Assembly: GCA_963780545.1 (NCBI GenBank)
Contig: CAWACK010000010.1
Location: forward strand, 248,001-312,000
Origin: UBA8941 sp963780545
GTDB taxonomy: Archaea; Thermoproteota; Bathyarchaeia; TCS64
Reading direction: 5' to 3'
Length of the DNA: 64,000 nt
The translations under genes and the position numbers were made by a program. The notes below the pieces were generated by a model that was given only the letters and a program-made list of their open reading frames with translations, was not told the DNA's origin and made no database searches. This document shows, piece by piece, positions 8,934 to 17,946 of this stretch (positions are counted from its first letter, which is position 1; the number at the start of each line of letters is the position of its first letter).

Positions 8934-8975
8934 GCCTTATACGCGCTTTTTTATTTAAAAAATGTTAAGAAATTA

Positions 8976-10394
8976 CTACTTCTTTGCCTTCTCAACATCG
9001 CCAATACTCTTATCGAGCACGTCAAGCGACTTATCCACTAGATCCTGAGTGATGATAAGCGGCGGCATCATACGTATCGTGCTCTTGCCGCAGTTGACAA
9101 GTGCGATGCCTTTCCGGAAACATTCCATCATCACATCCTCCGTCTCCTGAGCCGCTGGAACCTTATTTCTCTTGTCTTTAACAAGCTCGACGCCACACAT
9201 GAGGCCGAGGCCGCGGACGTCGCCGATCATCGGGTGATCCTCCTTCATCTCCTCGAGGCGCTTCATGATGTGGGTACCCTGCTTCTGGGAGTTCTCCAGC
9301 ATCTTCTCCTCCTTCATCGTCTTTATTACGGCGTTAGCTGCTGCACACGCTACGGGGTTTCCCCCGAAGGTAGAAGCGTGGCTACCGGGCGTCCAGTCCT
9401 GAAGATCAGCCCTCGAAGCCATAACTCCAAGCGGTAGACCGGCGGCTATACCCTTCGCAATTGTGACGATGTCTGGTACTACATCGAAGTGCTCTATTGC
9501 GAACCACTTGCCCGTTCTCCCCATCCCGGACTGAACTTCATCAACGGCAAGCAGTATGCCATAATTGTCGAGTAGTTTCTTGAGCTTCTTGAAATAGCCT
9601 TTTGGCGGAACAATGTATCCACCCTCTCCTTGGACCGCTTCAGCGATAAGCATCGCCACCTCATCTGGCGGCACGAACTTGCTGAAGAGGTACTCTTCTA
9701 TGTAGTCGACGCAATAATAGTCGCAGCTCGGACACTCGAGGTGGAATGGACAGCGATAGCAGTAGGGGTAGAAGAGGTGTTCAACACCTGGTACGAGGGG
9801 GGCGAAGTAGCGGCGCTGCGCTGGCTTCGAAGCGGTTAAGCTTACAGCACCCATCGTTCGGCCGTGGAAGCTGCTTATATATGCGAGAATGTACTGGCGC
9901 TTGCTATGCCAGCGGGCAAGCTTCATCGCTGCCTCGTTTGCCTCAGCGCCACTGTTCCCGTAGAAGAACTTCTTTTTATGGTCACCCGGAATGATCTCGT
10001 GTAGCTGCTCTCCGAGGTCGATATAGTTCTCGTATAAGAAGTCGGTGTAGCTGTAGCTGAGGAACTTGTCCACTTGTTCATGTATCGCCTTCAGCACCTT
10101 CGGGTTCGAGTGTCCGACGTTAGTGACGGCTAGTCCCGAGTTCATGTCTATGAATTGGTTTCCGTCTACGTCGGTTACTATGCAGCCTTTCGCCTCCTTG
10201 ACGACGAGCGGGTAAGCCCTACCAAAGGAAGGCGAGATGTATCTCTCGTCCCTTGCGACTATCTTCTTAGCCTTGGGGCCAGGAGGTGTAACGACAATTT
10301 TCGGATAACTCAAACCGTTTTCACCCTCTTCTGGGTCTACTCTATCCAATCTAAGATAAAAGGAGTGAAGGTTCATCCAAGTTTGCGTAGTCAA
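8976..10394 (-). CDS. Class III PLP aminotransferase (archaeal GABA/ornithine-type or related racemase)
   Basis: 472 aa fold-type I PLP enzyme. The cofactor Asp is in AVDEVQSGMGRTG and the Schiff-base Lys in IAKGIAAGLP (about 315). A cysteine-rich insertion (YCYRCPFHLECPSCDYYC) carries six Cys and resembles the insert of archaeal class III enzymes annotated as 4-aminobutyrate or ornithine aminotransferases, some of which are amino-acid racemases; I cannot tell which. Start TTG at 10394 overlaps the DUF2070 stop by 4 nt; ATG 10376 is an alternative. Last gene of the leftward block. Confidence 0.88.
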   Translation of the reverse strand: MTTQTWMNLHSFYLRLDRVDPEEGENGLSYPKIVVTPPGPKAKKIVARDERYISPSFGRAYPLVVKEAKGCIVTDVDGNQFIDMNSGLAVTNVGHSNPKVLKAIHEQVDKFLSYSYTDFLYENYIDLGEQLHEIIPGDHKKKFFYGNSGAEANEAAMKLARWHSKRQYILAYISSFHGRTMGAVSLTASKPAQRRYFAPLVPGVEHLFYPYCYRCPFHLECPSCDYYCVDYIEEYLFSKFVPPDEVAMLIAEAVQGEGGYIVPPKGYFKKLKKLLDNYGILLAVDEVQSGMGRTGKWFAIEHFDVVPDIVTIAKGIAAGLPLGVMASRADLQDWTPGSHASTFGGNPVACAAANAVIKTMKEEKMLENSQKQGTHIMKRLEEMKEDHPMIGDVRGLGLMCGVELVKDKRNKVPAAQETEDVMMECFRKGIALVNCGKSTIRMMPPLIITQDLVDKSLDVLDKSIGDVEKAKK

Positions 10395-12112
10395 TAAAAA
10401 AAAGCTACGAGGACTGCAGCAACGAGTGTGAGTGAGAGCACTATGGTAGCGGTTCGTATGAAGAAGCTGAAGCTGGATTTGATAACCTCCCTAAGAATCT
10501 CCAAACCTTTTGGCCCAATGACTTTTACATTATCTACCTTCACCCTTGTGAAGTTGGCCTCAGCAGCTATTGGAACCGTGTTTCTCAGTGCTTCTTCGAT
10601 GTAGGTGATTAATTTGTCTTCATTCATCACCTCACCCATTGGATGATAGCCCCTATCGGTTGCCCCAATTGCGTTAACAAGGTGAGTATCAGAGGTCAAC
10701 ATCTCCGAGTCGGCGTATCCTTCTGAGGTGAATCTCTTGACCAGCTTCTCCCTGAGGCCCTGAATCATATCATTGCTATCAAAATCGACATAGACATACC
10801 TCTCGCCGGAGAAGACTTCAAAGACTGCCACACCTATTCCACAGGGTCCCATACCATCTTCGAGTCTCCACTCCGATGGCTTAACTGTGGAAAACCCGAC
10901 CTTAAAGGGTCCCTGGGTTTGTCCTATTGCTATATCTAAAGCCTTCTTAGCTGTTAAAACAAGATTATCCACATCACTCTTATCGATGAGATCTTCGTCG
11001 TCGAGGCAGTTGTGAGCGTCTACAACTATGGCTTTGAGCCCTAATTTAGAGGCTGACTCGCGTATCTGATCCTTAACAATGTTGGGAATGTCATCGTGAC
11101 TCTTAGGTGAGAGTGTTAAGGTAAACAAAGCGGTGTCACCGATGAGTTGGCAAGAGGCCTTGGCGCCGTTTACCTCCGCTCGCACCATAGATCCACATGT
11201 CTTTGATGTGTCTGAAGGCACAGCATTCACAATTGTGGACACAACTTTGTCGACATCGCTGCTTCTCGTCATGTCCAATTCATGGTTCGAGATGCCGTGG
11301 ACAACAAGAGTCCCGCATTCTGTGCTTAAGCCTTCTGTTATCCTCAGACTAAGTCCGCTACTTCCAACGTTTCTGAATGGGCCGGGGTGGATATAGGGCA
11401 CTATAATTCTGCCAATACAGTTTCCTGAAGGGTCGATAAATTTTAACGAGTCTACTTCAAGATTATGCCACTCTGATATCTTCACTAGCTGCTCCTCTAA
11501 TGGATCGTTAAGTTCCTCAGCCCAGGCATATACGAAAGCCCTGAACAGTGGTATTATTCTGAGTTTGCCTCCATCGAAGGTATAGTTATTCAATGTTACC
11601 AGAAGCATTAGTGGGCCAATTAATATCAGTAAAAGAACAATAATTACCGTTGCGAGGTGGCTTGACCAGATAGAGGGTGCAAAGAAATAGGTGGTAGTGA
11701 TCATGAGTAGGGGCTGTATGATGATTGTGAAAGCGATAAGGATGAAGTTACGATTTGAGAATACTGAATATACTAGGAGGCGGAGTCCCGTTGAGAGGAG
11801 CACAGCAAGAAGCACCCCCCTTAATAATAATTCAGGGTTCCCAGTGAAGGCAGAAAGAATCCCCGAAACCGCTAGGATACACCCATACATGAGGCACCAG
11901 ACAAAGGATACTATGTTAATTCTTCGAGATGTGAGGATGGGATCTCCTCGATGAATGGTTTCCGTTATTAAATCTGAGACGATGATTGGAACTGCAAGTC
12001 CCACCAGTCCAAAGAGGAGACCGTTAAGCAGCCCCTGCAATCCATACGCTAAGCCAAAAGATATGGATCCAACGAGGCCTGTCGTTACCACTATGGCTGT
12101 GATTAAAACCAA
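10391..12112 (-). CDS. DUF2070 archaeal integral membrane protein
   Basis: 573 aa from TTG 12112. About six to seven N-terminal transmembrane helices (residues 1-180), a long soluble region (190-545) and one C-terminal helix (about 550-573). DUF2070 is a widespread archaeal membrane family of unknown function. The same frame remains open for 24 more codons upstream to a CTG at 12184, and the encoded stretch (SNIIDYYSYLFTFPSR) looks like a natural N-terminus; a TATA box (CTATAAG, about 12207-12213) sits about 30 nt before that CTG. The real start may therefore be CTG 12184. Downstream it overlaps the aminotransferase by 4 nt. Confidence 0.8.
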   Translation of the reverse strand: MVLITAIVVTTGLVGSISFGLAYGLQGLLNGLLFGLVGLAVPIIVSDLITETIHRGDPILTSRRINIVSFVWCLMYGCILAVSGILSAFTGNPELLLRGVLLAVLLSTGLRLLVYSVFSNRNFILIAFTIIIQPLLMITTTYFFAPSIWSSHLATVIIVLLLILIGPLMLLVTLNNYTFDGGKLRIIPLFRAFVYAWAEELNDPLEEQLVKISEWHNLEVDSLKFIDPSGNCIGRIIVPYIHPGPFRNVGSSGLSLRITEGLSTECGTLVVHGISNHELDMTRSSDVDKVVSTIVNAVPSDTSKTCGSMVRAEVNGAKASCQLIGDTALFTLTLSPKSHDDIPNIVKDQIRESASKLGLKAIVVDAHNCLDDEDLIDKSDVDNLVLTAKKALDIAIGQTQGPFKVGFSTVKPSEWRLEDGMGPCGIGVAVFEVFSGERYVYVDFDSNDMIQGLREKLVKRFTSEGYADSEMLTSDTHLVNAIGATDRGYHPMGEVMNEDKLITYIEEALRNTVPIAAEANFTRVKVDNVKVIGPKGLEILREVIKSSFSFFIRTATIVLSLTLVAAVLVAFFY

Positions 12113-12244
12113 TCTAGACGGGAATGTAAAAAGATATGAATAGTAGTCGATTATGTTGCTAACTGCTTCTTTACTCGAAGCCAGATTGAACCCCGCCTAA
12201 CAAAGACTCTTATAGAGACTTGGTTAAAGAGTTTTAAAAGAGGT

Positions 12245-12430
12245 CTAAAAACTTAGACCTGCGAAGAACGCCCTTGCGATTATGACGAGTGCGATAAGGG
12301 CAACAGCTCCAGCCATGACAAATTCTGGTCTAATCTTAGGGCCATTCGTCTCGTCCTGGAAGAACCTCATCAGACCTGCGCTGCTCGAAGGCATCCCTGG
12401 CGCCTGATCCTTCTTCTTTTTCGAACTCAT
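12245..12430 (-). CDS. secG: Sec61 beta subunit of the protein translocase
   Basis: 61 aa. Lysine-rich cytosolic N-terminus (MSSKKKKDQ), conserved GLMRFFQDE segment, IRPEFVM and one C-terminal transmembrane helix (about 38-57), the usual size and order for archaeal Sec61 beta. It is the non-essential third subunit of the SecYE channel. It lies 40 bp downstream of the DP2 gene on the same strand. Confidence 0.92.
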   Translation of the reverse strand: MSSKKKKDQAPGMPSSSAGLMRFFQDETNGPKIRPEFVMAGAVALIALVIIARAFFAGLSF

Positions 12431-12470
12431 GGCTAATCCAACCTAATCCCCACAAATTACCCTAAAAGGG

Positions 12471-15400
12471 TTACTGTTTAGTACTCTTTTCTGGTTGTCC
12501 ACGCATAAAGTCTGTAAGGCTGAACTGTTTAGAGAGCTCCTCAGGTTGTTCCTCTTCGACGAAGATCTGTTCGATCTCCATCCCAACGAGCTCGAGGCGG
12601 TCAACGTAGTACTGGTCGAGGTCGTATTTCTTGACCATCTGAAGGGCGAGCTGCAGGTACTTCTCTATGCCTCCCTTATGGACGGTCATCTGAATCGGGC
12701 CACCGCACCGCTGACATTTCCCAGCCAGAGGTGGCCTTCTGTATTTTCGGTTACACTTAGTACAGCGGAAAGTCTGGCTAGTGAAAGCGTGGAGATTGCC
12801 TACGATGTCCTTCATGAAGTGACTGTTGAGGATCTTAAGTGCAACCTCCTTTGAGTCGACTGCACGGAGCTTTGAGGCGAGCTCGAGCTGGCTGTCTAGT
12901 TTTTCTACCATTGTTGTAAGTGTGTTGTATGCGCCATGATGGCTGCCGAAGTTGAGACTACTGCATTCATTGGTGTAGCTGAAACCTTGGAACTGAGCTT
13001 CGGTGCCGAGGCGGGCGCCTATCGTGTCTATTATGGAGCTATATTGACTGCTTCCGGCTCCCTCCCCGCAGAGCTTGTAGAAGTCAGGTGGGTATCGGCT
13101 GACGACGTCGACATTGTGGGCCTCCTTATCGACTTCGCTTGGGTTGAGAGTAGGGATGATGAAAAGTGGAGCGTCCATTTGGCCGCCGCTCTGCTGGGGA
13201 AGGTAGGCCTTGCTGAAGTTTAACAATGGGTCGAGGGCGAGCAACACAGCGTCCTCGTCACCGTCGCAGTTCCTGCGTTTTGCGGCGTGCCAGAGTGGGT
13301 GAGCGTATTGGTTTCTTACCTTCGTAAAGCCTACAAGTCTCCCCGAAGTAGCGGCGGAGGTGTGTGGAGCTAACCCTAAGAGTAGGCATCCGATAAGGTC
13401 ATCTCGTGTCTTTGCATTGTAGAAAGGCTCCATCTTGTAGAAATCGCGGAGCTGGTCGTCTAGAAAATGTGAGGCCTTGAGGAGGTAGTCACCGCATTCT
13501 TCAGGGAGGATGACGTCCTGGACCTTGAGCTCCAACATCTGCTCCGGGCTTTCCAGTTGTGCGCTATAGGTGTCGTGGATGTACCCGAGGCTACGCAGTT
13601 TGTCAACGGTTACACCGACTTCACTTGGCTTGAAATGGGTGAGGGGGATGTCGGTTAGGTCGAAGCGGAGGGTACCATCCTTGAAGACGCTGAGGTCGTA
13701 TCGGGCCCTCAGGATTCCCTTAGCGAGGTGCTCTGGTGTCCTGGTCTCATTCATGAGTTTCTTAACGCACTTGACTCTGGCTGGGAGCTGTCCGCCTATA
13801 AATCTTCGAGCTTCCTCTAACTCCTCCTTGAGGTCGACTTCTACGTTAGCATATGAGACTATCTCAGAGTGGCACTGTGGGCAGCGATCCCCCTCGAAGT
13901 GGAGACCGCAGCGGCTGCAGTGACGTATCTCACGTGTCTCACCACCGCACCTCTGGCAGATTGTAGTTGGACCAATGGTTCCGCAGTTGAGACACTGGCG
14001 CTGGCTAAGCTCTACACGTGTTGTTCTCCCTTTCTCAGCTCTAAGTATGTCACGCTGAGGGCCCCCAGCTTCCCCAACAGGGTAGAGGCTATGGACATAT
14101 GGGGTCATCCTTCTCTCCTTTGCCTTTTCGGGGCGACCCATTCTGGCACCTACGAATACCCCCGCCTTCTCCCTGACAGGGAAGCCAGCGAGGCCATTTA
14201 CAATCTCCAGTGACTTCTCACCCTCAACCTCGGCGTACCTCTGTCCGAGGTTGAGACATTTGACTACGACCTTAGCTTCGTCGCCGAGGGTGAGGTAGCC
14301 GCCTTTTACTCCATGAGGAATTAGAAGCCTTTCTAAGGAATCCTTTACCTCGGGGACATTGAGGAACTCGTCGGAACCTGGCTTATACTCAGCGGCTAGG
14401 GCGAGGCGGAGGGCGAGAAGTTCCTTTTTGGTTAGGGCGGACCAATGGTAGTTCCAGCGTGGGTGGATTGGAACGTCGAGCACAGTGAGGGTGAGCGCCT
14501 CTTCGACAGTCGGACGGTTAAGGGGGTTTGATTTCAGGTACTCTATTCTTTCCGGGAGGAGACCTGTAAGCTTAGAGGCAGCCTCCTCACCGAACTTCGT
14601 ATAGGCTGCCTCAAGGTCTTGTACCCACTGGTTCTCATCGTAGCCTGTTGGAAGGAGGGCTTTATTGTTCTGGATGAAGTCGCCGACGTTTGAGAGATAG
14701 TCTCCAAGGAAGAGTATCCAATTAATCTCGGGGAGGAGCCTTTCTGCTTCCTCCTCTGACTCGACGCGACGAACGGAGCCATCCTTGAGTCTGACAACTG
14801 GGGGCTCGATGGAGTCCACAGGACAGGTGGCTGCCGACTTGCCAGGAAGCTCAGTGCGCATCTGTACACCAGTGACTAAAAATCTGTTGAGGACGATCAT
14901 TGTAGCCGGGTGGATTCCTACAGCTGCAAGACCCGTATTGCGGGCCCTACCGTAGCGTAGGCGGAAGCCTCCGATGGCACCTGGAAAGCTAAAAACTGGG
15001 CGGCCTACTATTATCTCATCCATGAAGGCGGCAGTGGGTTCTTTAGTCTCTCCCTCAGACTTCTTTTTGCCCATCTTGAGCAACCAGTCCCAGCCTGTGA
15101 CGCCTAATTTCTCGCAGGCGCCATGAAGCTTTCTGGCGCGACCAACAACACCATCGACTACAACGATGAGAGCGCCTCCGCGTAGCCTATTCGTTTCTAT
15201 CCCGGGGACATCACGGTAGTTGCTTACCTCGTAAGGGTCAGTGGCGACTCCTGTGGCCTCAACGGGTATCTGATGAAATGCAGCTTCTAAATCATCATCT
15301 GTGACGTGGTATTGAAAACGACGGACAGTTCGCTCATAAAGGCGAACTTCCTCAATGAAACGCTGGACTTGGCTCTCTGAGGGTTGATATCGCTCGAGAC

Positions 15401-15905
15401 CGAGATGCTTTCGGACATGGTCAGCGACAACTAGGGTCATCGCTTGAGCGGTTCCTCCGGCGGGACGTATCGGACCTGCGAAGTAGAGGCTGAGGTATTG
15501 GGTGCGGTCGGGATTCTGCTTAATTACTATCTTTGGAAGGCCCTCAATGGGAGCTACAGTCACGCCCTCAGTCATAATCGCGAGGGCAGTTCTGATTGCC
15601 TGATCCGCTGCTTTCTCGCGCTCAAAAGAACCGAAGTGCCCTAGGGTTACCTCCTCAGCTATTTTAAAGGCCATCTCGCGGCGGTCCATCCCCTCGAGTT
15701 CCCTCATCCTGGCTGTAAGACCACGTGGGCCAAGCATCTTCTCGACACGCTCAGCTATATCATGTGTAATCTGGGGTTCGGGCTCCCTAGAGACGTCTAA
15801 GCCCTTAGCCTTGGCTTTTCTCGCTACCTCGTAAAGTGTAGCCAGTTTCTCATCTAGCTCTAAGAAGTATGCCCTATAATCTGGGGTCATGCGGAGCTGG
15901 CTCAA
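12471..15905 (-). CDS. polC: DNA polymerase D large subunit DP2
   Basis: 1144 aa, typical DP2 size and without intein. Catalytic subunit of the archaeal replicative polymerase. The two-barrel active-site aspartates are visible in NCDGDEDA (about 880). A zinc-binding region with CLNCG, CQRCGG, CSRCG and CPQC lies at about 640-690 and a second C-terminal one (CTKC..CQRCGG) at about 1045-1075; the very C-terminus ends in a PIP-like segment (KQFSLTDFMRG), expected to bind PCNA. Start TTG 15905, or ATG 15890 five codons later. It lies between GGGP synthase and Sec61 beta in a leftward block; the partner DP1 is at 23.2-24.6 kb on the other strand. Confidence 0.97.
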   Translation of the reverse strand: MSQLRMTPDYRAYFLELDEKLATLYEVARKAKAKGLDVSREPEPQITHDIAERVEKMLGPRGLTARMRELEGMDRREMAFKIAEEVTLGHFGSFEREKAADQAIRTALAIMTEGVTVAPIEGLPKIVIKQNPDRTQYLSLYFAGPIRPAGGTAQAMTLVVADHVRKHLGLERYQPSESQVQRFIEEVRLYERTVRRFQYHVTDDDLEAAFHQIPVEATGVATDPYEVSNYRDVPGIETNRLRGGALIVVVDGVVGRARKLHGACEKLGVTGWDWLLKMGKKKSEGETKEPTAAFMDEIIVGRPVFSFPGAIGGFRLRYGRARNTGLAAVGIHPATMIVLNRFLVTGVQMRTELPGKSAATCPVDSIEPPVVRLKDGSVRRVESEEEAERLLPEINWILFLGDYLSNVGDFIQNNKALLPTGYDENQWVQDLEAAYTKFGEEAASKLTGLLPERIEYLKSNPLNRPTVEEALTLTVLDVPIHPRWNYHWSALTKKELLALRLALAAEYKPGSDEFLNVPEVKDSLERLLIPHGVKGGYLTLGDEAKVVVKCLNLGQRYAEVEGEKSLEIVNGLAGFPVREKAGVFVGARMGRPEKAKERRMTPYVHSLYPVGEAGGPQRDILRAEKGRTTRVELSQRQCLNCGTIGPTTICQRCGGETREIRHCSRCGLHFEGDRCPQCHSEIVSYANVEVDLKEELEEARRFIGGQLPARVKCVKKLMNETRTPEHLAKGILRARYDLSVFKDGTLRFDLTDIPLTHFKPSEVGVTVDKLRSLGYIHDTYSAQLESPEQMLELKVQDVILPEECGDYLLKASHFLDDQLRDFYKMEPFYNAKTRDDLIGCLLLGLAPHTSAATSGRLVGFTKVRNQYAHPLWHAAKRRNCDGDEDAVLLALDPLLNFSKAYLPQQSGGQMDAPLFIIPTLNPSEVDKEAHNVDVVSRYPPDFYKLCGEGAGSSQYSSIIDTIGARLGTEAQFQGFSYTNECSSLNFGSHHGAYNTLTTMVEKLDSQLELASKLRAVDSKEVALKILNSHFMKDIVGNLHAFTSQTFRCTKCNRKYRRPPLAGKCQRCGGPIQMTVHKGGIEKYLQLALQMVKKYDLDQYYVDRLELVGMEIEQIFVEEEQPEELSKQFSLTDFMRGQPEKSTKQ

Positions 15906-15939
15906 ATCGAGAAGCTATGGGTAGTGGAAGAATATGAGC

Positions 15940-16695
15940 TTAGGGTAGTCTCGCCTTGAGGGCAGAGGTTATCTCTGCTATCCGCTCCGCAACTTTGCTC
16001 TCCTCCTCGACGAGAGTGCCTGTTACGACGATTTGGGCCCCCGCCATCTTTGCCGTGATCGCAGCTTTGGCGTCGCGTATACCTCCCCCAACAACTAAAG
16101 TACCATTACAATATTTGCGTACAGCACCGATCATTTGGGGCTGTACTGGCTGGGGAGCGCCAGAGCCAGCTTCGAGGTATATGTATCGCATCCCTAGGAG
16201 CTCCGCAGCTGAGGCGTATGCTACGGCTAATTCGGGACGATCGTATGGGATAACACGTGCCTGGCCAACATATCCTGCAGCGCCACCATACCCTATGATT
16301 ATGTAACCCATCGGCATGGTTTCGATGCCAAGCTTTTTTATCATAGGTGCTCCGATGGCTTGGCTATCTATCATATAGTATGTGTTAGCACTGTTTAGAA
16401 GACTCATGAACCAGATGGCATCTGCGGCACCTGTGATACTTGAGATATTGTTTGGAAAGATTATTACCGGGAGCTTTACTGAGGCTTTGATCCGTTTGAC
16501 AGCGTCCTCCATTTCTACACCTGAGGCGACCGTTGAGCCTCCAACCATAATCGCGGTGGTACCCCCCTCTTCAGCATTCTTGGCTATTGAAGCACAGTCA
16601 TAACCCGATTTCTTTTCGGGATCAAGAAGGGTCATGTGGATACAACCCTCCTCTCTAATCCTGTCTTGGATGTACTGCTCTACTCTCTTAACCAA
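15940..16695 (-). CDS. Geranylgeranylglyceryl phosphate synthase
   Basis: First committed step of archaeal ether lipid synthesis: joins geranylgeranyl diphosphate to sn-glycerol-1-phosphate on a TIM barrel. Motifs: MTLLDPEKK (substrate/metal Asp), MVGGSTVA, YIIIGYGGAAGYVG, YLEAGSGAP and VVGGGIRD (phosphate loops). I start it at TTG 16695, giving 251 aa with the short family N-terminus LVKRVEQYIQDRI; the frame is open to 16773, but that would overlap the elf1 gene. With TTG 16695 the overlap with elf1 is 8 nt, indicating coupling. Confidence 0.92.
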   Translation of the reverse strand: MVKRVEQYIQDRIREEGCIHMTLLDPEKKSGYDCASIAKNAEEGGTTAIMVGGSTVASGVEMEDAVKRIKASVKLPVIIFPNNISSITGAADAIWFMSLLNSANTYYMIDSQAIGAPMIKKLGIETMPMGYIIIGYGGAAGYVGQARVIPYDRPELAVAYASAAELLGMRYIYLEAGSGAPQPVQPQMIGAVRKYCNGTLVVGGGIRDAKAAITAKMAGAQIVVTGTLVEEESKVAERIAEITSALKARLP

Positions 16696-16939
16696 TCTTC
16701 TGCATAGCCCCTTCCTCATAGTACTTGTCGACATAGATGCTATAAGCGTCGACAGGGGCGGTGTTGGGCTCAATGGTTATGCGTCCATGGAGGCCGCAGG
16801 CGCTGCATCGGATACCAGCGAGGTTATTCTTGAGATCAATTGTGACCTTTATGGAGTTCTTAGCACATTTGGGACAAAGGAACAACTCGGGTAGCGTCTT
16901 TCTTATGATTTTCTCTTCCTTCTTTCTTCTTCTTCCCAT
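16688..16939 (-). CDS. elf1: Elf1-family transcription elongation factor
   Basis: 83 aa. Basic N-terminal tail (MGRRRKKEEK) that in the family reaches into the transcription complex, then a four-Cys zinc ribbon C22-x2-C25 and C45-x2-C48 (CPKC, CSAC). The size matches archaeal Elf1. Elf1 helps RNA polymerase pass obstacles. Its stop overlaps the GGGP synthase start, making it the first gene of this tight leftward pair. Confidence 0.88.
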   Translation of the reverse strand: MGRRRKKEEKIIRKTLPELFLCPKCAKNSIKVTIDLKNNLAGIRCSACGLHGRITIEPNTAPVDAYSIYVDKYYEEGAMQKIG

Positions 16940-16973
16940 GGACCTTCTCTCCCGTTTTCGTTAATTTAGGGGG

Positions 16974-17159
16974 TCAGCTTAGTCTTAAGATTGCCGGAAG
17001 GGTGCGCTTATTCTCGTTTGCAATTATGCACCCACTCTTCTTTTGATAATCCTTATCGACACTAATCTCTACTGCAATTTTCTCGAAAGTATAGCCCTTG
17101 AGGTGGTAGTATGAGATGATATCAATCACGCGCGCTTTTCCGTCTCTTGTCCAAGTCAA
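16974..17159 (-). CDS. Possible small HTH-like protein, 61 aa
   Basis: Frame from TTG 17159 to TAA. The segment ARVIDIISYYHLKGYTFEKI has the feel of a helix-turn-helix, followed by a hydrophilic tail. It lies 34 bp upstream of elf1 on the same strand. No ribosome-binding site or clear box A. No family recognised. It may be a fragment or non-coding. Confidence 0.3.
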   Translation of the reverse strand: MTWTRDGKARVIDIISYYHLKGYTFEKIAVEISVDKDYQKKSGCIIANENKRTLPAILRLS

Positions 17160-17167
17160 AGGTGAAC

Positions 17168-17359
17168 CTAGGTGAGCTTACCTATTATAGTTGAGGGCAT
17201 ACCACGGTATCGAGATGCCTCCAGAGGTCCATAATCTGACACTTCTAGAGGTCGATGAAGGGTAGAATGTCGACTCCAACATAATGTATTTTGGTTTAGT
17301 ATCTGGTAGAGCTCTGTATTGTTGGAATTGCCTACGATTATGGCCCTCCTTCTAAACAT
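17168..17359 (-). CDS. Possible small protein, 63 aa, doubtful
   Basis: ATG 17359 to TAG. N-terminus MFRRRAIIVGNSNNTELY starts like a beta-strand/loop of a nucleotide-binding fold but the rest has no recognisable pattern. An imperfect internal repeat reads RPLEVSDYG then GPLEASRYRG. The nearest TATA (TTTTATAG) is only about 10 nt from the ATG. Coding status uncertain; it may be the 5' part of a decayed gene whose 3' part is the 16974-17159 frame. Confidence 0.2.
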   Translation of the reverse strand: MFRRRAIIVGNSNNTELYQILNQNTLCWSRHSTLHRPLEVSDYGPLEASRYRGMPSTIIGKLT

Positions 17360-17446
17360 AGTAGTCTATAAAAGACATCTTAGACGTGCCATCCTGTTCC
17401 CAAAGGCGACACGTTATATTAGGTCATAGGCTGGGATGGGTGTAAT

Positions 17447-17556
17447 AAATCACATGTAATGTTTACGTGATTTCGACCGCTCACATGTGATATCGATGTC
17501 ATTACATAGTCTCATCACATTCACCATTTCATTTTTAGGCGTGACATCACATTCAG
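17447..17556. promoter_or_regulatory. Cluster of TCACATGTGA-type palindromes
   Basis: In this AT-rich gap an imperfect inverted repeat pairs AAATCACATGTAA with TTTACGTGATTT (17447-17473). A perfect TCACATGTGA follows at 17481-17490, then GTGACATCAC at 17541-17550 and further GTGA/TCAC half-sites. A perfect 12-mer TGTGATATCACA also lies at 18420-18431. The words look like dimeric repressor sites. No known regulator assigned. Confidence 0.35.
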
Positions 17557-17723
17557 TCAAGTCGGTTAGGTGACCTTTTTTGTTCTATTGCCTTGACAGT
17601 TGCAATTAGCGTCACAGAAAAATCTAATTTACCGTTATCAAAAACAATTGCAAATTGATTATGTAGTTTTATTTTGTTTACTACAAATTTCTTAACTTGT
17701 TCTTCCGTTTTGTCTAGTCCCTT
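17553..17723 (-). pseudogene. Start-less open frame, probable gene remnant
   Basis: Leftward frame of 56 sense codons bounded by TAA on the 5' side and TGA at 17553-17555. It has protein-like composition (EEQVKKFVVNKIKLHNQFA, FDNGKLDFSVTLIATV) but no ATG, GTG or TTG early in the frame. A +1 shifted frame just upstream also looks coding (VAIIVIRDLKG). It is either a decayed gene or chance. The remaining 17724-17946 is AT-rich with an 11-bp direct repeat AGTAATTTAAT at 17756 and 17775. Confidence 0.25.
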
Positions 17724-17946
17724 TTAAGTCCCTAATGACGATAATTGCAACTCAGAGTAATTTAATTGCAATAAAGTAATTTAATGATATATTTAGTTAA
17801 TATGTATTATTTTATAAATTTTTTTAATATATCTAGCTTTTTTGTTTTTAAATTGATATCTAATTATTTGAAATCTTATGAAAGCAAATATATAAAACGG
17901 CATACAGTTTTGTATACAAGGATATCCTTTATTGATATCAACATCT

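Noticed and set aside
12471..15905. Possible intein in DP2
   Set aside because: DP2 genes often carry inteins, but the length is normal and the active-site region is uninterrupted.
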